Shown piece by piece: positions 7,394 through 15,120 of a stretch of DNA of 28,805 nucleotides (positions are counted from its first letter, which is position 1; every line of letters starts with the position of its first letter). The notes beneath the pieces were generated by a model, which saw only the letters and a program-made list of their open reading frames with translations, made no database searches and was not told the origin of the DNA. The DNA comes from Coriobacteriaceae bacterium. GTDB lineage: Bacteria > Actinomycetota > Coriobacteriia > Coriobacteriales > UMGS124. The stretch spans positions 1 through 28,805 of the forward strand of contig JAHZHK010000029.1 in the NCBI GenBank assembly GCA_019420325.1. Reading direction: 5' to 3'. Made by a program: the position numbers and the translations under genes.

Positions 7394-8479
7394 TTACGCC
7401 AGCAGGGCCTCCACCTGCGCGTCTTTGAGGCGGTTGACCGCGTCGAGCTTCCAGGCGGGGTAGCCCTCGCCGGGGTCGGTGTACTCGAAGCCCTTGAGGG
7501 CGACAAGCTTAGCGCGAATCTGCGGCGTCATGAGCTTGCGGGCGATGGGGACGAAGCCCGTGCCAATCTTGGGCCCGATCATGGAGAGGTACCGGTCGAA
7601 GTCATCGTGCTCCATCATCATGGGCAGGCAGGCCATGTTGTGGTCGAACAGCGGCGCCATCCGCAGGACCTCGCCCGTGTCGTTGTCCACCATGAAGCCG
7701 TAGTTGCCGGCATGGCGGTCGACGTTGGCCATGACGGCGTCCATGGCGATCATCTCGCGGAAGCTCTCCTCAGTGCCGTGCTGGGCGCAAAAGTCGAGCA
7801 TGTCGCGAACGCCGAAGGGCCCTGGGAAAAAGCGATGTGCCGAAACAAATCCCTCTTTTTCCGAGGTGAACAGGGGGCACTTGCAGGCGAGCTGGCCGTG
7901 AAAGCGCACGACGGAGTAGGGCACGTGGTTCACCTTGGCGGCGCTGAGGAGCTGCGCGGCGAGCGCCTCCGAATATGGCTCGAACCCGGCGTTGGCGTAG
8001 CCTGAGGAGCCGCGCTTGAGCAGGAAGATCCCGTCATCGCCGCGAATCCAGCATTTGGCGAACGACCCGGAGGTGGCGAACTCGGGCGAGGTGGGGGAGT
8101 TGGCCCGGCCGTACATGCCCGTGCCGTCGAAGGCGATGCGGGCGATGACGTTGTCGAAGGGGTTGCGGTAGAGCGACACGTCGGCCCACTTGAGCGGCTC
8201 GTCGGCGCGCTTCATCCAAAACGTGTCGGTCAGCGACAGGCAGCGCACCATACCGATGAAGTCGTGGCGCGTCGTGAGGCCCAGCTCGCGCATGAGCCGC
8301 TCAATGGAGTTGCGGTGCTTGGCGATCTGCCGTCCGTCGATCCAGTCGTTTATGTCGACGAAGCCGTAGGGCAGGTATGTGCCCATGCGTTCGACCTCGT
8401 CGTAGAAATATTCGTCGAGGTCTTGCCGTTCCTTATACGTCGCGACGACCTCGTCCTTGTTCATCAGCTGGTAAAGCAT
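7394..8479 (-). CDS. HipA-like Ser/Thr kinase domain protein, without HipB
   Basis: The 361-residue protein carries the kinase core of the HipA C-terminal family. Visible are a loop ATSGSFAKCW (135-144) like the HipA ATP loop, a Lys in FLLKR near 155, the catalytic NVDRH at 252-256 with Asn259, and the metal-binding PLFDH at 276-280. HipA of E. coli phosphorylates a tRNA synthetase to slow growth, but many relatives have unknown targets. The ATG at 8479 is backed by GGAGGTGG. There is no neighbouring HipB-like antitoxin gene. It stands alone between gene remnants and the second dispersed repeat. Intact frame and motifs suggest it is active. Confidence 0.82.
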   Translation of the reverse strand: MLYQLMNKDEVVATYKERQDLDEYFYDEVERMGTYLPYGFVDINDWIDGRQIAKHRNSIERLMRELGLTTRHDFIGMVRCLSLTDTFWMKRADEPLKWADVSLYRNPFDNVIARIAFDGTGMYGRANSPTSPEFATSGSFAKCWIRGDDGIFLLKRGSSGYANAGFEPYSEALAAQLLSAAKVNHVPYSVVRFHGQLACKCPLFTSEKEGFVSAHRFFPGPFGVRDMLDFCAQHGTEESFREMIAMDAVMANVDRHAGNYGFMVDNDTGEVLRMAPLFDHNMACLPMMMEHDDFDRYLSMIGPKIGTGFVPIARKLMTPQIRAKLVALKGFEYTDPGEGYPAWKLDAVNRLKDAQVEALLA

Positions 8480-8825
8480 CCGCCCACCTCCGCACGTGAA
8501 TACGACGGTCAAGATGGCTCCAGTATAGGGCATGGGGCCGGCCCGCATGTGGGCGCGGTGTGGGAGGCGCCAACCCAGCGCCGCCCGCGCGGTGAACCGT
8601 GCGAATGCCCCGGCGTGTCGATGTCGCAGAAGAGGTCGTGTGCGGTTCCGGGCGCATCGGCAACGGCAGCGGTGACTTCGCCATGGCCAAGTACGCCTGC
8701 GACAAGCCTGACTACTCGGGCGAGGCTCTCCTGGTGCCGTGCGACGACACCGAGCGCGAGCACGGCGACCCCGACAAGGCGGCCTCGGTGGCCCAGATGC
8801 GCGCCAACGGGGGTGCATCTGGGCC
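8480..8825. other. Gene-free stretch upstream of HipA-like kinase
   Basis: A frame from 8599 reads GSGRIGNGSGDFAMAKY and then continues into the dispersed repeat. I recognise no family in it and see no convincing ribosome site, so I treat it as a possible gene remnant at most. The stretch should also carry the promoter of the HipA-like gene, but no clear -10/-35 pair stands out. Confidence 0.4.
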
Positions 8826-9100
8826 GCTCGACAAGCTCGGGGCGCGAGGCGTGCGGGCGGTACCCGCCCCGGCGAGTCCCGTTCTGGCAGAGAACGGGAC
8901 TTCTGAACGCCCAAAGGGGCCGGAAATCGTTCAGAAGTCCTTTGCAGTGGCGCACAGGGGTACCTCGACCGTTCAGAAGTCCCGATTCCTGTCGTGTTCA
9001 TATACTTGACCGTACAGAAGCCCCCATCTGTACCAGCTGGGGAACTTCGTATCGTCTCGTGCCCTCTTCGACGCCGTGGGGCTGGGCGCTGTCCTCGAAG
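8826..9100 (+). repeat. Dispersed repeat, copy B (275 bp)
   Basis: This is the partner of the segment at 635-908, same orientation. Its 13-mers lie at 8897-8909 (inverted), 8928-8940, 8970-8982 and 9011-9023 (degenerate), with the same 42- and 41-bp steps and 18-nt hairpin loop as copy A. Differences are scattered substitutions, mostly outside the 13-mers. The flanks of the two copies differ, which marks the repeat ends. Confidence 0.8.
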
Positions 9101-9215
9101 GCAGTTTTGCGCCCTGCGTTCCGTTTGGGTAAATTGCAAGGCAGACGGAAGCCCGAGTGGGAAGCGGTCGCCGCCGTTATCGTGAGAAGCTGCTAGGGGT
9201 GTTAGCCCTTTTGCG

Positions 9216-9260
9216 AAAAACGGGGAGCCGGCGGTTCTTTATCGCCGACCCCCCCGGCTC
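9216..9260 (-). terminator. Intrinsic terminator of the FMN-domain reductase
   Basis: On the minus strand GAGCCGG and CCGGCTC (9254-9260 and 9225-9231) form a stem and are followed by CCCG and five Ts (9216-9220). It lies 30 bp after the stop codon of the reductase at 9292. Confidence 0.7.
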
Positions 9261-9291
9261 AGCTCCTACCTGGGGACGTTGCCGAACAACC

Positions 9292-11283
9292 TTACTTCGC
9301 AGCCTGCTCGCAGGCGTCGAGGATAGCAAGCAGGATGGCGTGGCACGACGCCGTGGCGCCTGCGACGGTGTCCACGTCGAGGCTCTGGGCGGCCACGACC
9401 TCCTCGATGATTGTCTCCATGGCGGGCACGCCCACATAGGAGGTCTCCGCGTAGTTGGACTGCTCGATGGAGGCGATCTTGCCACCTTCGATGCTCACCG
9501 TGGCCACGACGTCGCCGAACATGCCGCGCGCGGCCTGGGAGGTGTAAGTGCCGTCGGCCATGCTGGCAGGCAGCTCGCCGGGCGTCCACTGCAGCACCGC
9601 GTCGGCAACATCGCCGTCGGTGTCAATCGTGCTCGTGAGCTCGCCAATGTACTCGACGGCGCTACGTGCCGCCACGCGGCCCGAGTTCACGTTGTTGCCG
9701 TTGCAGCCGCCCGGCACGTTCATCGTGTACACGTTGGGCCACAGGTCGGCCGAGTCCACGCCGGCGCAGTACAAGCCCGGGATGACGCTCCAATCGGGCT
9801 TGATGCACTCCATCTTGCGACTCGTGCGCACACCGCCGAACGTGACGCAGACGCTGATGCGCTGCTGGATGAAGTAGAAGGGCCCCTCGTCCATGGGGTG
9901 CAAGTACTGGGCGGGCTTGCCGAAGTCGGTGTCCGCCCCCGCTGCGCACATCTCGTTGTAGTGCTCGACCGTGGCCACGAGCGTGTCGGCCTCGATGGCG
10001 GGGATGGCCGCGCCCACCTTCTCCGCGAGCTCCTCGACGGTGTCGGCCACGAACGCGTCGCCGTAGGGATTCTGCGCGAAGCGGTCCTCGAGCTCGGCCA
10101 TGTCGGTGTCGAAGTCGCGCACGGGGAACGCCATGGCGTGCATGTTGTCCTCAGCCTGCTTCTTGGTGAAGATGGAGTACGTGTACTGCTGGTTGAGGGC
10201 CGGAATCTGCAGCGACAGGAAGTTGCCGTCGCCGGAGTTTTCCGCGCAGTAGCGCTCGCCGGTGGCGCCTACCCAGATGTTGTCGCCGGAGTGGGAGGCC
10301 ACCACCATGCCGTTGCCCGAGCCGTAGGCGCCAACCTCGCCGCCGGGCAGGCCCGACAGCGTGAGCATCTCCAACGCCGAGAAGCGCGCTACATTGGAGG
10401 AGCCGCCCACCTCGAGCGCCATGGTGAGCGCGTCGCCGTTGAAGCCCACGAAGGGGCGGATGACCTGCTCGACGTCGCACTCGCGCCCCTCGGCGATGTA
10501 GTCGTTGTTGTTCGCGAAGCCGCCCGTGCACATGATGACTGCTTTGCAGTTCACCTGGATGTAGTCGCCGTCGCTGCCGTCGGGGTTCTTGCGCTGGGCA
10601 ATGAGGCCCACCACGGCACCGCTCTCGTCGGTGAGCAGCTTTTTGGCGCGGGTGTTGTAGACGAACTTCGCGCCGTTCTCCTCGGCCTTGGCGGTCATCT
10701 GGGGCGCGTAGCTGTTCATGCCGCGCCCGCCCTCGAACCAGTGGAACGTGGCGAACTCGGTGGAGTCGTGGTAGGCGTCGACGGTGGGCATGAGCACGCC
10801 GCACTCCTCGGTGAGCCAGTCGATGTTGGGGCCCGAGGCGTTCACCATGTCGAGCCACTTGAGGCCGTCGGCGCGGTTGTGGGAGTACTCGAGCTCGCGG
10901 GCGATGACCTCCACGGGGTCGATGTGGATGCCAGCCTCCTCCTGCATCTTGGAGCCCACGCCGAAGACGCCCTCGGTGCCGCGGCCGCCGCCGCCGGTGG
11001 TGGAGATGGCCTCGATTGCGACGACCGAGGCCCCTGCCTGCGAGGCGGTCACGGCCGCAGCCAGGCCGGAGATGCCTGCGCCGACGACGCAGACATCGCA
11101 CGTGTAGGTGCCGACGGGCTGCACGTCTGCCGGCACGCCCAGGGCGCTCGAGCCGTCGGGGATCTCACCCTGGGCGGGCTCGTCGGCAAGCGCAGCGGTG
11201 ACCCCGCTGACGGCGACGGCGCTTCCGGCCGCGGCGAGGCCCGCGCCCTTGAAGAACGACCTGCGGTTCATGGTGATGCTCAT
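9292..11283 (-). CDS. Tat-exported flavoprotein reductase, FAD domain plus C-terminal covalent-FMN domain
   Basis: The 663-residue protein starts with a Tat signal (RRSFFK at 7-12, probable cleavage after ALA near 34). A dinucleotide-binding fold with GAGISG (68-73) opens a fumarate/urocanate reductase-type FAD domain that closes with GGCNGNNVNSGR near 540-550. Residues about 575-660 form an FMN-binding domain ending in DTVAGATAS, the ApbE-type flavinylation motif with Thr about 644. It would reduce an organic acceptor outside the membrane, taking electrons through the bound FMN. The Arg normally found just after the NE motif in fumarate reductases is not seen (GERYCAENSGDG instead), so the substrate is probably not fumarate. 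The ATG at 11283 has GAAAGGG upstream. It is the second gene after a paralogous reductase and is likely controlled by the LysR gene at 13113. Confidence 0.9.
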   Translation of the reverse strand: MSITMNRRSFFKGAGLAAAGSAVAVSGVTAALADEPAQGEIPDGSSALGVPADVQPVGTYTCDVCVVGAGISGLAAAVTASQAGASVVAIEAISTTGGGGRGTEGVFGVGSKMQEEAGIHIDPVEVIARELEYSHNRADGLKWLDMVNASGPNIDWLTEECGVLMPTVDAYHDSTEFATFHWFEGGRGMNSYAPQMTAKAEENGAKFVYNTRAKKLLTDESGAVVGLIAQRKNPDGSDGDYIQVNCKAVIMCTGGFANNNDYIAEGRECDVEQVIRPFVGFNGDALTMALEVGGSSNVARFSALEMLTLSGLPGGEVGAYGSGNGMVVASHSGDNIWVGATGERYCAENSGDGNFLSLQIPALNQQYTYSIFTKKQAEDNMHAMAFPVRDFDTDMAELEDRFAQNPYGDAFVADTVEELAEKVGAAIPAIEADTLVATVEHYNEMCAAGADTDFGKPAQYLHPMDEGPFYFIQQRISVCVTFGGVRTSRKMECIKPDWSVIPGLYCAGVDSADLWPNVYTMNVPGGCNGNNVNSGRVAARSAVEYIGELTSTIDTDGDVADAVLQWTPGELPASMADGTYTSQAARGMFGDVVATVSIEGGKIASIEQSNYAETSYVGVPAMETIIEEVVAAQSLDVDTVAGATASCHAILLAILDACEQAAK

Positions 11284-11326
11284 GGTAAGCCCTTTCTTGT
11301 AGAGCCCGGTTTTCGCCGGTCTGCCT

Positions 11327-12859
11327 TTACTCCTCGGAAATGCCGGCCAGCTTGCAGGCCTGACGTGCCGCGATGCGTCCCGAGTTCACGTTGTTGGCGT
11401 TGCATGACCCGCCGATGTTGATGGTGTAGGTCTCCCGATACATCTTGCAGCCGTCAGTTCCCACGGCGTACAGGCCCACAATCGGCTTCCGGTCCGCATC
11501 GAAAACTTCCATCTGGCGGCTTGTGTCGATGGCGCCCACCGAGGTCCAGAAGTCGAAGTCGTTGCGGAAGATGTAGAACGGTGCCGTCTCGATGGCGATC
11601 ATGTTCTCGGCCGGCTTGTTGAAGTCCTCGTCTTCGCCTGCGGTACACAGGTCGTTGTAACGGGCGACCTCGGAGCAGAATGTGTCGGCGTCGATGCCGG
11701 CGAGCTGGGCGAGCTCCTCGAGGGTGTTGGCCCTGTAGATGTTGTCGGCCGGGCATTCCTCTACTGACGCGTCCACATCGGCCTGCAGGTTTTCGACAGT
11801 TTCGGCCTTCATGTCGAGAATAGCCTGGTCCATGACAATCCAGGATTGCTTCTGATTGAAGATGGCGTTGGAGTTGTTGCCGGGCGTGATGGCGCCGCAG
11901 CTCTCGTTGACGTAGCGTTCGCCGTTCTCGTTGACCCACAGGACCGGGCCGCCGCCGGTGATTGCACTGCTCATCGTTCCGAAGAAGGGAACGCCGGTGA
12001 TGTTGGGATTCTGCATGATGCAGCACTCGTGGGTGATGTCCACTCCACCAACCGACTTCGCCAAACGCAGCCCGTCGCCGTCGTGGCCGGGAAAGCCTTC
12101 AACGGTGAAATGATCCATCGAATATCCGCGCGCTTTCATGGCTTCTATGTCGTCGACATAGCCGCCAGTTGCAAGGATGACCGCGCTGCAGTGGTAGAGC
12201 GTGACGGAATCGTCGGCATTCCGCGCATAGCAACCCACAACTGTACCTGACTCGTCTTGCTCAAGCTTGATTGCGGGGGTGCCGGTGAGGACGGTAGCAC
12301 CTAGCTCTTCGGCCTTGGCTACCATAGGGGCAATGTAGTTGTTGCCTGCCCCGTCTTTGAACCAGTGAAAACAAGGAATCTCGCACAGGCCGTTATAGTT
12401 GTTGACCTCGCCGAATTCGACACCGTTTTCTTTGAGCCACTCGATGTTGTCGCCCGAGGCGCGCGTGACATCCTTCCATAGCAGGGCGTTGACTCTATAG
12501 TTAAAAAATTCTTGCTCTTTGGAGATGACATCCTTGAAAGCAATCGAGATGCCGGCCTCTTCTTGCATCTTGGATCCCACTGCGAACAGGCCCTCAGTGC
12601 CTATACCGTTGCCGCCGACAATGTCCTGTTTTTCAAGGAGTACCACCTTGGCACCAAGTTGAGCGGCTTGGACAGCTGCGGATACGCCAGAGGCACCCGC
12701 GCCGACAACGACGATGTCGACGGTTTCGTCATTGTCGGCTGCGATGTCGTCATCTGGCGTGTCCTGTGCATCGGCCAGCGCGGCTTCTGCGCTTGCGATG
12801 GTGCCCAGGCCCAATGCGGTGGCTCCGCATGCAACGAATTTCCTGCGAGTGATATCCAT
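11327..12859 (-). CDS. Tat-exported FAD-dependent reductase, fumarate/urocanate reductase superfamily
   Basis: The 510-residue protein has a Tat signal (ITRRKF at 3-8, probable cleavage after ALA near 29) and the FAD-binding GAGASG at 53-58. Conserved landmarks include GTEGLFAVGSKMQEEAGI, CFHWFKDGAG and the C-terminal GGSCNANNVNSGR. It is a close paralog of the next gene downstream (the same landmarks are shared) but lacks an FMN or haem domain, so its electron donor must be a separate protein. The NE motif (NENGERYVNE) is not followed by the usual Thr-Arg-Asp. The ATG at 12859 is preceded by AAAGGGG. The gap to the next gene is only 43 bp with no terminator, so the two form one operon, divergent from a LysR regulator. 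Confidence 0.9.
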   Translation of the reverse strand: MDITRRKFVACGATALGLGTIASAEAALADAQDTPDDDIAADNDETVDIVVVGAGASGVSAAVQAAQLGAKVVLLEKQDIVGGNGIGTEGLFAVGSKMQEEAGISIAFKDVISKEQEFFNYRVNALLWKDVTRASGDNIEWLKENGVEFGEVNNYNGLCEIPCFHWFKDGAGNNYIAPMVAKAEELGATVLTGTPAIKLEQDESGTVVGCYARNADDSVTLYHCSAVILATGGYVDDIEAMKARGYSMDHFTVEGFPGHDGDGLRLAKSVGGVDITHECCIMQNPNITGVPFFGTMSSAITGGGPVLWVNENGERYVNESCGAITPGNNSNAIFNQKQSWIVMDQAILDMKAETVENLQADVDASVEECPADNIYRANTLEELAQLAGIDADTFCSEVARYNDLCTAGEDEDFNKPAENMIAIETAPFYIFRNDFDFWTSVGAIDTSRQMEVFDADRKPIVGLYAVGTDGCKMYRETYTINIGGSCNANNVNSGRIAARQACKLAGISEE

Positions 12860-12882
12860 GGTGACCCCTTTCGGTTTTGATT

Positions 12883-12903
12883 TGTTGCCTCCCCTTGGCA
12901 ACA
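12883..12903. promoter_or_regulatory. Inverted repeat in the reductase/LysR divergent region
   Basis: TGTTGCC (12883-12889) and GGCAACA (12897-12903) are perfect inverted arms around a 7-nt spacer, 24 bp before the reductase start codon. Spacing and place would suit a LysR-type or other regulator site, or a leader hairpin. Confidence 0.4.
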
Positions 12904-13112
12904 CCCAGTCATAGAGTACGGGTAGGTTGTGGACCGTCGTCGCGAACACGATGTTGGTGTTGGGAAACATTTTGTTGGTCGCCATTGGGTGATGCACATC
13001 TCGGCAGGAGTATGCCTGCGGTTGCACCATTGTGGCTGTGCTATCCCGTGCCTTGTTATTGGAAGTACAATTGCGCTGTTTGCACACCGTTTCCGTACCA
13101 AGGGGGCCACTG

Positions 13113-14006
13113 GTGGACGTCAAGGCTTTCCAATACTTTGAGGTTGTTTGCAAGCACCACAGTATTCCTCGAGCGGCCGCAGAACTTGGCATCTCGGCCC
13201 AGGGTCTTTCGGGCTCAATGGCACGTTTATCGCAAGAAGTGGGCGCACCGCTACTTTCAATGGGTGACGGCGTGGCGGAACCGTCGGCCTACGGTCGAGT
13301 TGTCCTTGATCACGCAATGGAAATCAATGCCTCGCTGCTTGTTATGCGACGCGAGGTGGAGACATTGCTGGCCCATGATAGAAACCTCGTGCGAGTTGGC
13401 TTTATCACTGGATCCTTGGGATACTTCGGCGAAGGCCTTATCGACGAGTTCAATGATATTACCTCGAATGCCCAGGCGCTTGTGGCATGTGAAGCTACAA
13501 ATGCTGAGGTCCTGCGATGCCTGCAGGATGGAGAGTGCGATGTCGCGATTCTTGCCGAGAGGCCTGGCGGAAGAATTAAGGCAAGTGAGCTTGTGTACGA
13601 CGATTATTTCTTATGGGTAAGCACGAAGAATGCTCTTTCGCGCAGGCAGAGACTCTCCATGGACGATCTCGCCGGGCAAACCCTTGCCGTCTTCGACCTT
13701 GAGCCCGACTTAACTGAGCCATTTGTTTTGGCCGCACGGTCAAGTGGGATTGACGTGGGCATTCGTTTCGTGGGTGAGATCATGCGTGTTTTTGAGTTGG
13801 CCCACGAGAATCGCGCCGTGGGGCTTACATGCCGCAATCATGTAGAGGCGACGCGCGGAACTGATGTGGTAGGCATTCCGTTCGATTTGTTTCCACTTAC
13901 GTACTATCTTTGTCGACGGGTCGATTTGCATATCTCGCCGGCTGTTGAGGCATTCGAGTGTTTTATGAATGAGAAGAAGATGAGATACGGAAGACGAGTG
14001 GGATGA
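13113..14006 (+). CDS. LysR-type transcriptional regulator with a diverged DNA-binding wing
   Basis: The 297-residue product has the LysR layout: helix-turn-helix at about 1-60 (FQYFEVVCKHHSIPRAAAEL, then ISAQGLSGSMARLSQEVG) and a periplasmic-binding-like effector domain from about 90. The stretch after the recognition helix, normally LF-R-LT-G, reads LLSMGDGVAEPSAYG and is clearly diverged. I chose GTG at 13113 because AAGGGGG precedes it and the LysR homology starts there; upstream in-frame codons look unrelated. It is divergent from the two paralogous reductases, the classic layout for a LysR regulator and its target. Codon use is less GC-rich than the adjacent reductases. Confidence 0.85.
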   Translation: MDVKAFQYFEVVCKHHSIPRAAAELGISAQGLSGSMARLSQEVGAPLLSMGDGVAEPSAYGRVVLDHAMEINASLLVMRREVETLLAHDRNLVRVGFITGSLGYFGEGLIDEFNDITSNAQALVACEATNAEVLRCLQDGECDVAILAERPGGRIKASELVYDDYFLWVSTKNALSRRQRLSMDDLAGQTLAVFDLEPDLTEPFVLAARSSGIDVGIRFVGEIMRVFELAHENRAVGLTCRNHVEATRGTDVVGIPFDLFPLTYYLCRRVDLHISPAVEAFECFMNEKKMRYGRRVG

Positions 14007-14076
14007 CCAGTCGTTGTTGGGTTTGGCATCCTGTAATCGGGTGCTGATTTAAAGCGTGGTATTGTCAGTACGCCGG

Positions 14077-14105
14077 TTGACTGGCTTTTGTCCTGTTGAA
14101 CAATG
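14077..14105 (+). promoter_or_regulatory. Possible promoter of the second LysR gene
   Basis: TTGACT at 14077-14082 and ACAATG at 14100-14105 are 17 bp apart, a good sigma70-like fit, 40 bp upstream of the start codon at 14145. Confidence 0.4.
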
Positions 14106-14144
14106 TGAAGGCGTTAAACATGACAGATTGAACAGGAGCTCCTC

Positions 14145-15005
14145 ATGCGCACTTCACAGTTGGAGTACTTCATTGCTGCTGCCGAAAGCTTGAGCTTTAC
14201 CGATGCTGCGCAACGCTGCCATGTGGCACAGCCGGCGGTGAGCCAGCAAATACGCAGGCTGGAGGAGGAGCTGGGTTTCGAGCTTTTCCGGCGCGAGCGA
14301 GGTGGGCTTGCGCTTACGGATGCAGGCGTACTCTACTATCGAGAGGCATCCGAGGCTCTGAGGCGCCTTGCATGGGCGCGGGAACAGGGGAGTAAGGTTG
14401 CGAGCGGCAAAATTGGCATTCTTACTGTTGGCGCGTGTGGTCCCACGCAGGGATCGGACATGCGCTTGCTCGAACTATTCCATACCGCTTGTCCCGAGGT
14501 TGAATTACGGTTTGTGGGCCTGACCACCTCCCGACAGGCCGAGCAGCTATCACAGGGTGTTTTCGATGTTTGTTACACGGACACAAGCCAACTCGCTGAC
14601 ATGCAGGATGTCTGTTTTGCTCGCCGCGAAACACGCGGACTGTGCGTTATGGCAAACCGCTCGAATCCTCTTGCTTGTCGTGCATCTGTTACGACAGAGG
14701 AAGTGATGGCCCAGACACTCATTTTCGCTGAACCAAACGGTAATAATGAGGCTCGGGCGCTGTTCTCTGAAGGCGTGGGCGGTCGCATTTTCACAGACAC
14801 TCAGGAAAATGTACAGCTCATGTTGCGGTTGGATCTTGGTGTGGCCGTTGCGCCCGATAGCGTGGCTACCTCTCTTTCCGATGACATCGTCGTGATACCC
14901 ACGCGCGGCGACTGGCCAAAAATTGAACTTGCCTGGGCTTACCTTGCCACGAATGAAAACCCGGCGTTGCATACGTTCGTCGACTATCTTAACCAGCAGG
15001 AATAA
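14145..15005 (+). CDS. LysR-type transcriptional regulator
   Basis: The 286-residue protein shows a textbook LysR helix-turn-helix: FIAAAESLSFTDAAQRCHVA then QPAVSQQIRRLEEELG and LFRRERGGLALTDAG in residues 1-65. The effector domain begins near residue 90 (KIGILTVGACG). The ATG follows AGGAG at 7 bp. Just 115 bp downstream on the same strand is a Tat-exported reductase, its probable target. Unlike the other two LysR genes here it is not divergent from its presumed partner and might be cotranscribed with it. Confidence 0.92.
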   Translation: MRTSQLEYFIAAAESLSFTDAAQRCHVAQPAVSQQIRRLEEELGFELFRRERGGLALTDAGVLYYREASEALRRLAWAREQGSKVASGKIGILTVGACGPTQGSDMRLLELFHTACPEVELRFVGLTTSRQAEQLSQGVFDVCYTDTSQLADMQDVCFARRETRGLCVMANRSNPLACRASVTTEEVMAQTLIFAEPNGNNEARALFSEGVGGRIFTDTQENVQLMLRLDLGVAVAPDSVATSLSDDIVVIPTRGDWPKIELAWAYLATNENPALHTFVDYLNQQE

Positions 15006-15120
15006 GCATCGCTTATCCTTATGTGACAAACGGTTAGTGGCGAAACGGTTGCCTTGCTCCTATGCTGAGACAAACCGCGCGGCAAGGGGCCGTGCGAATT
15101 GTGCTCGGAAGGGGTTTAGT

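Noticed and set aside
8599..9009. Small gene upstream of repeat copy B (reads GSGRIGNGSGDFAMAKY)
   Set aside because: It has no recognisable family or convincing ribosome site and runs into the dispersed repeat; at best it is a remnant.
9157..11421. Long open frame of over 700 codons on the plus strand opposite the FMN-domain reductase
   Set aside because: It is antisense to a gene with clear Tat, FAD and FMN motifs, has His/Val/Gly/Ala-rich composition typical of a GC-rich shadow frame, and matches no family that I recognise.
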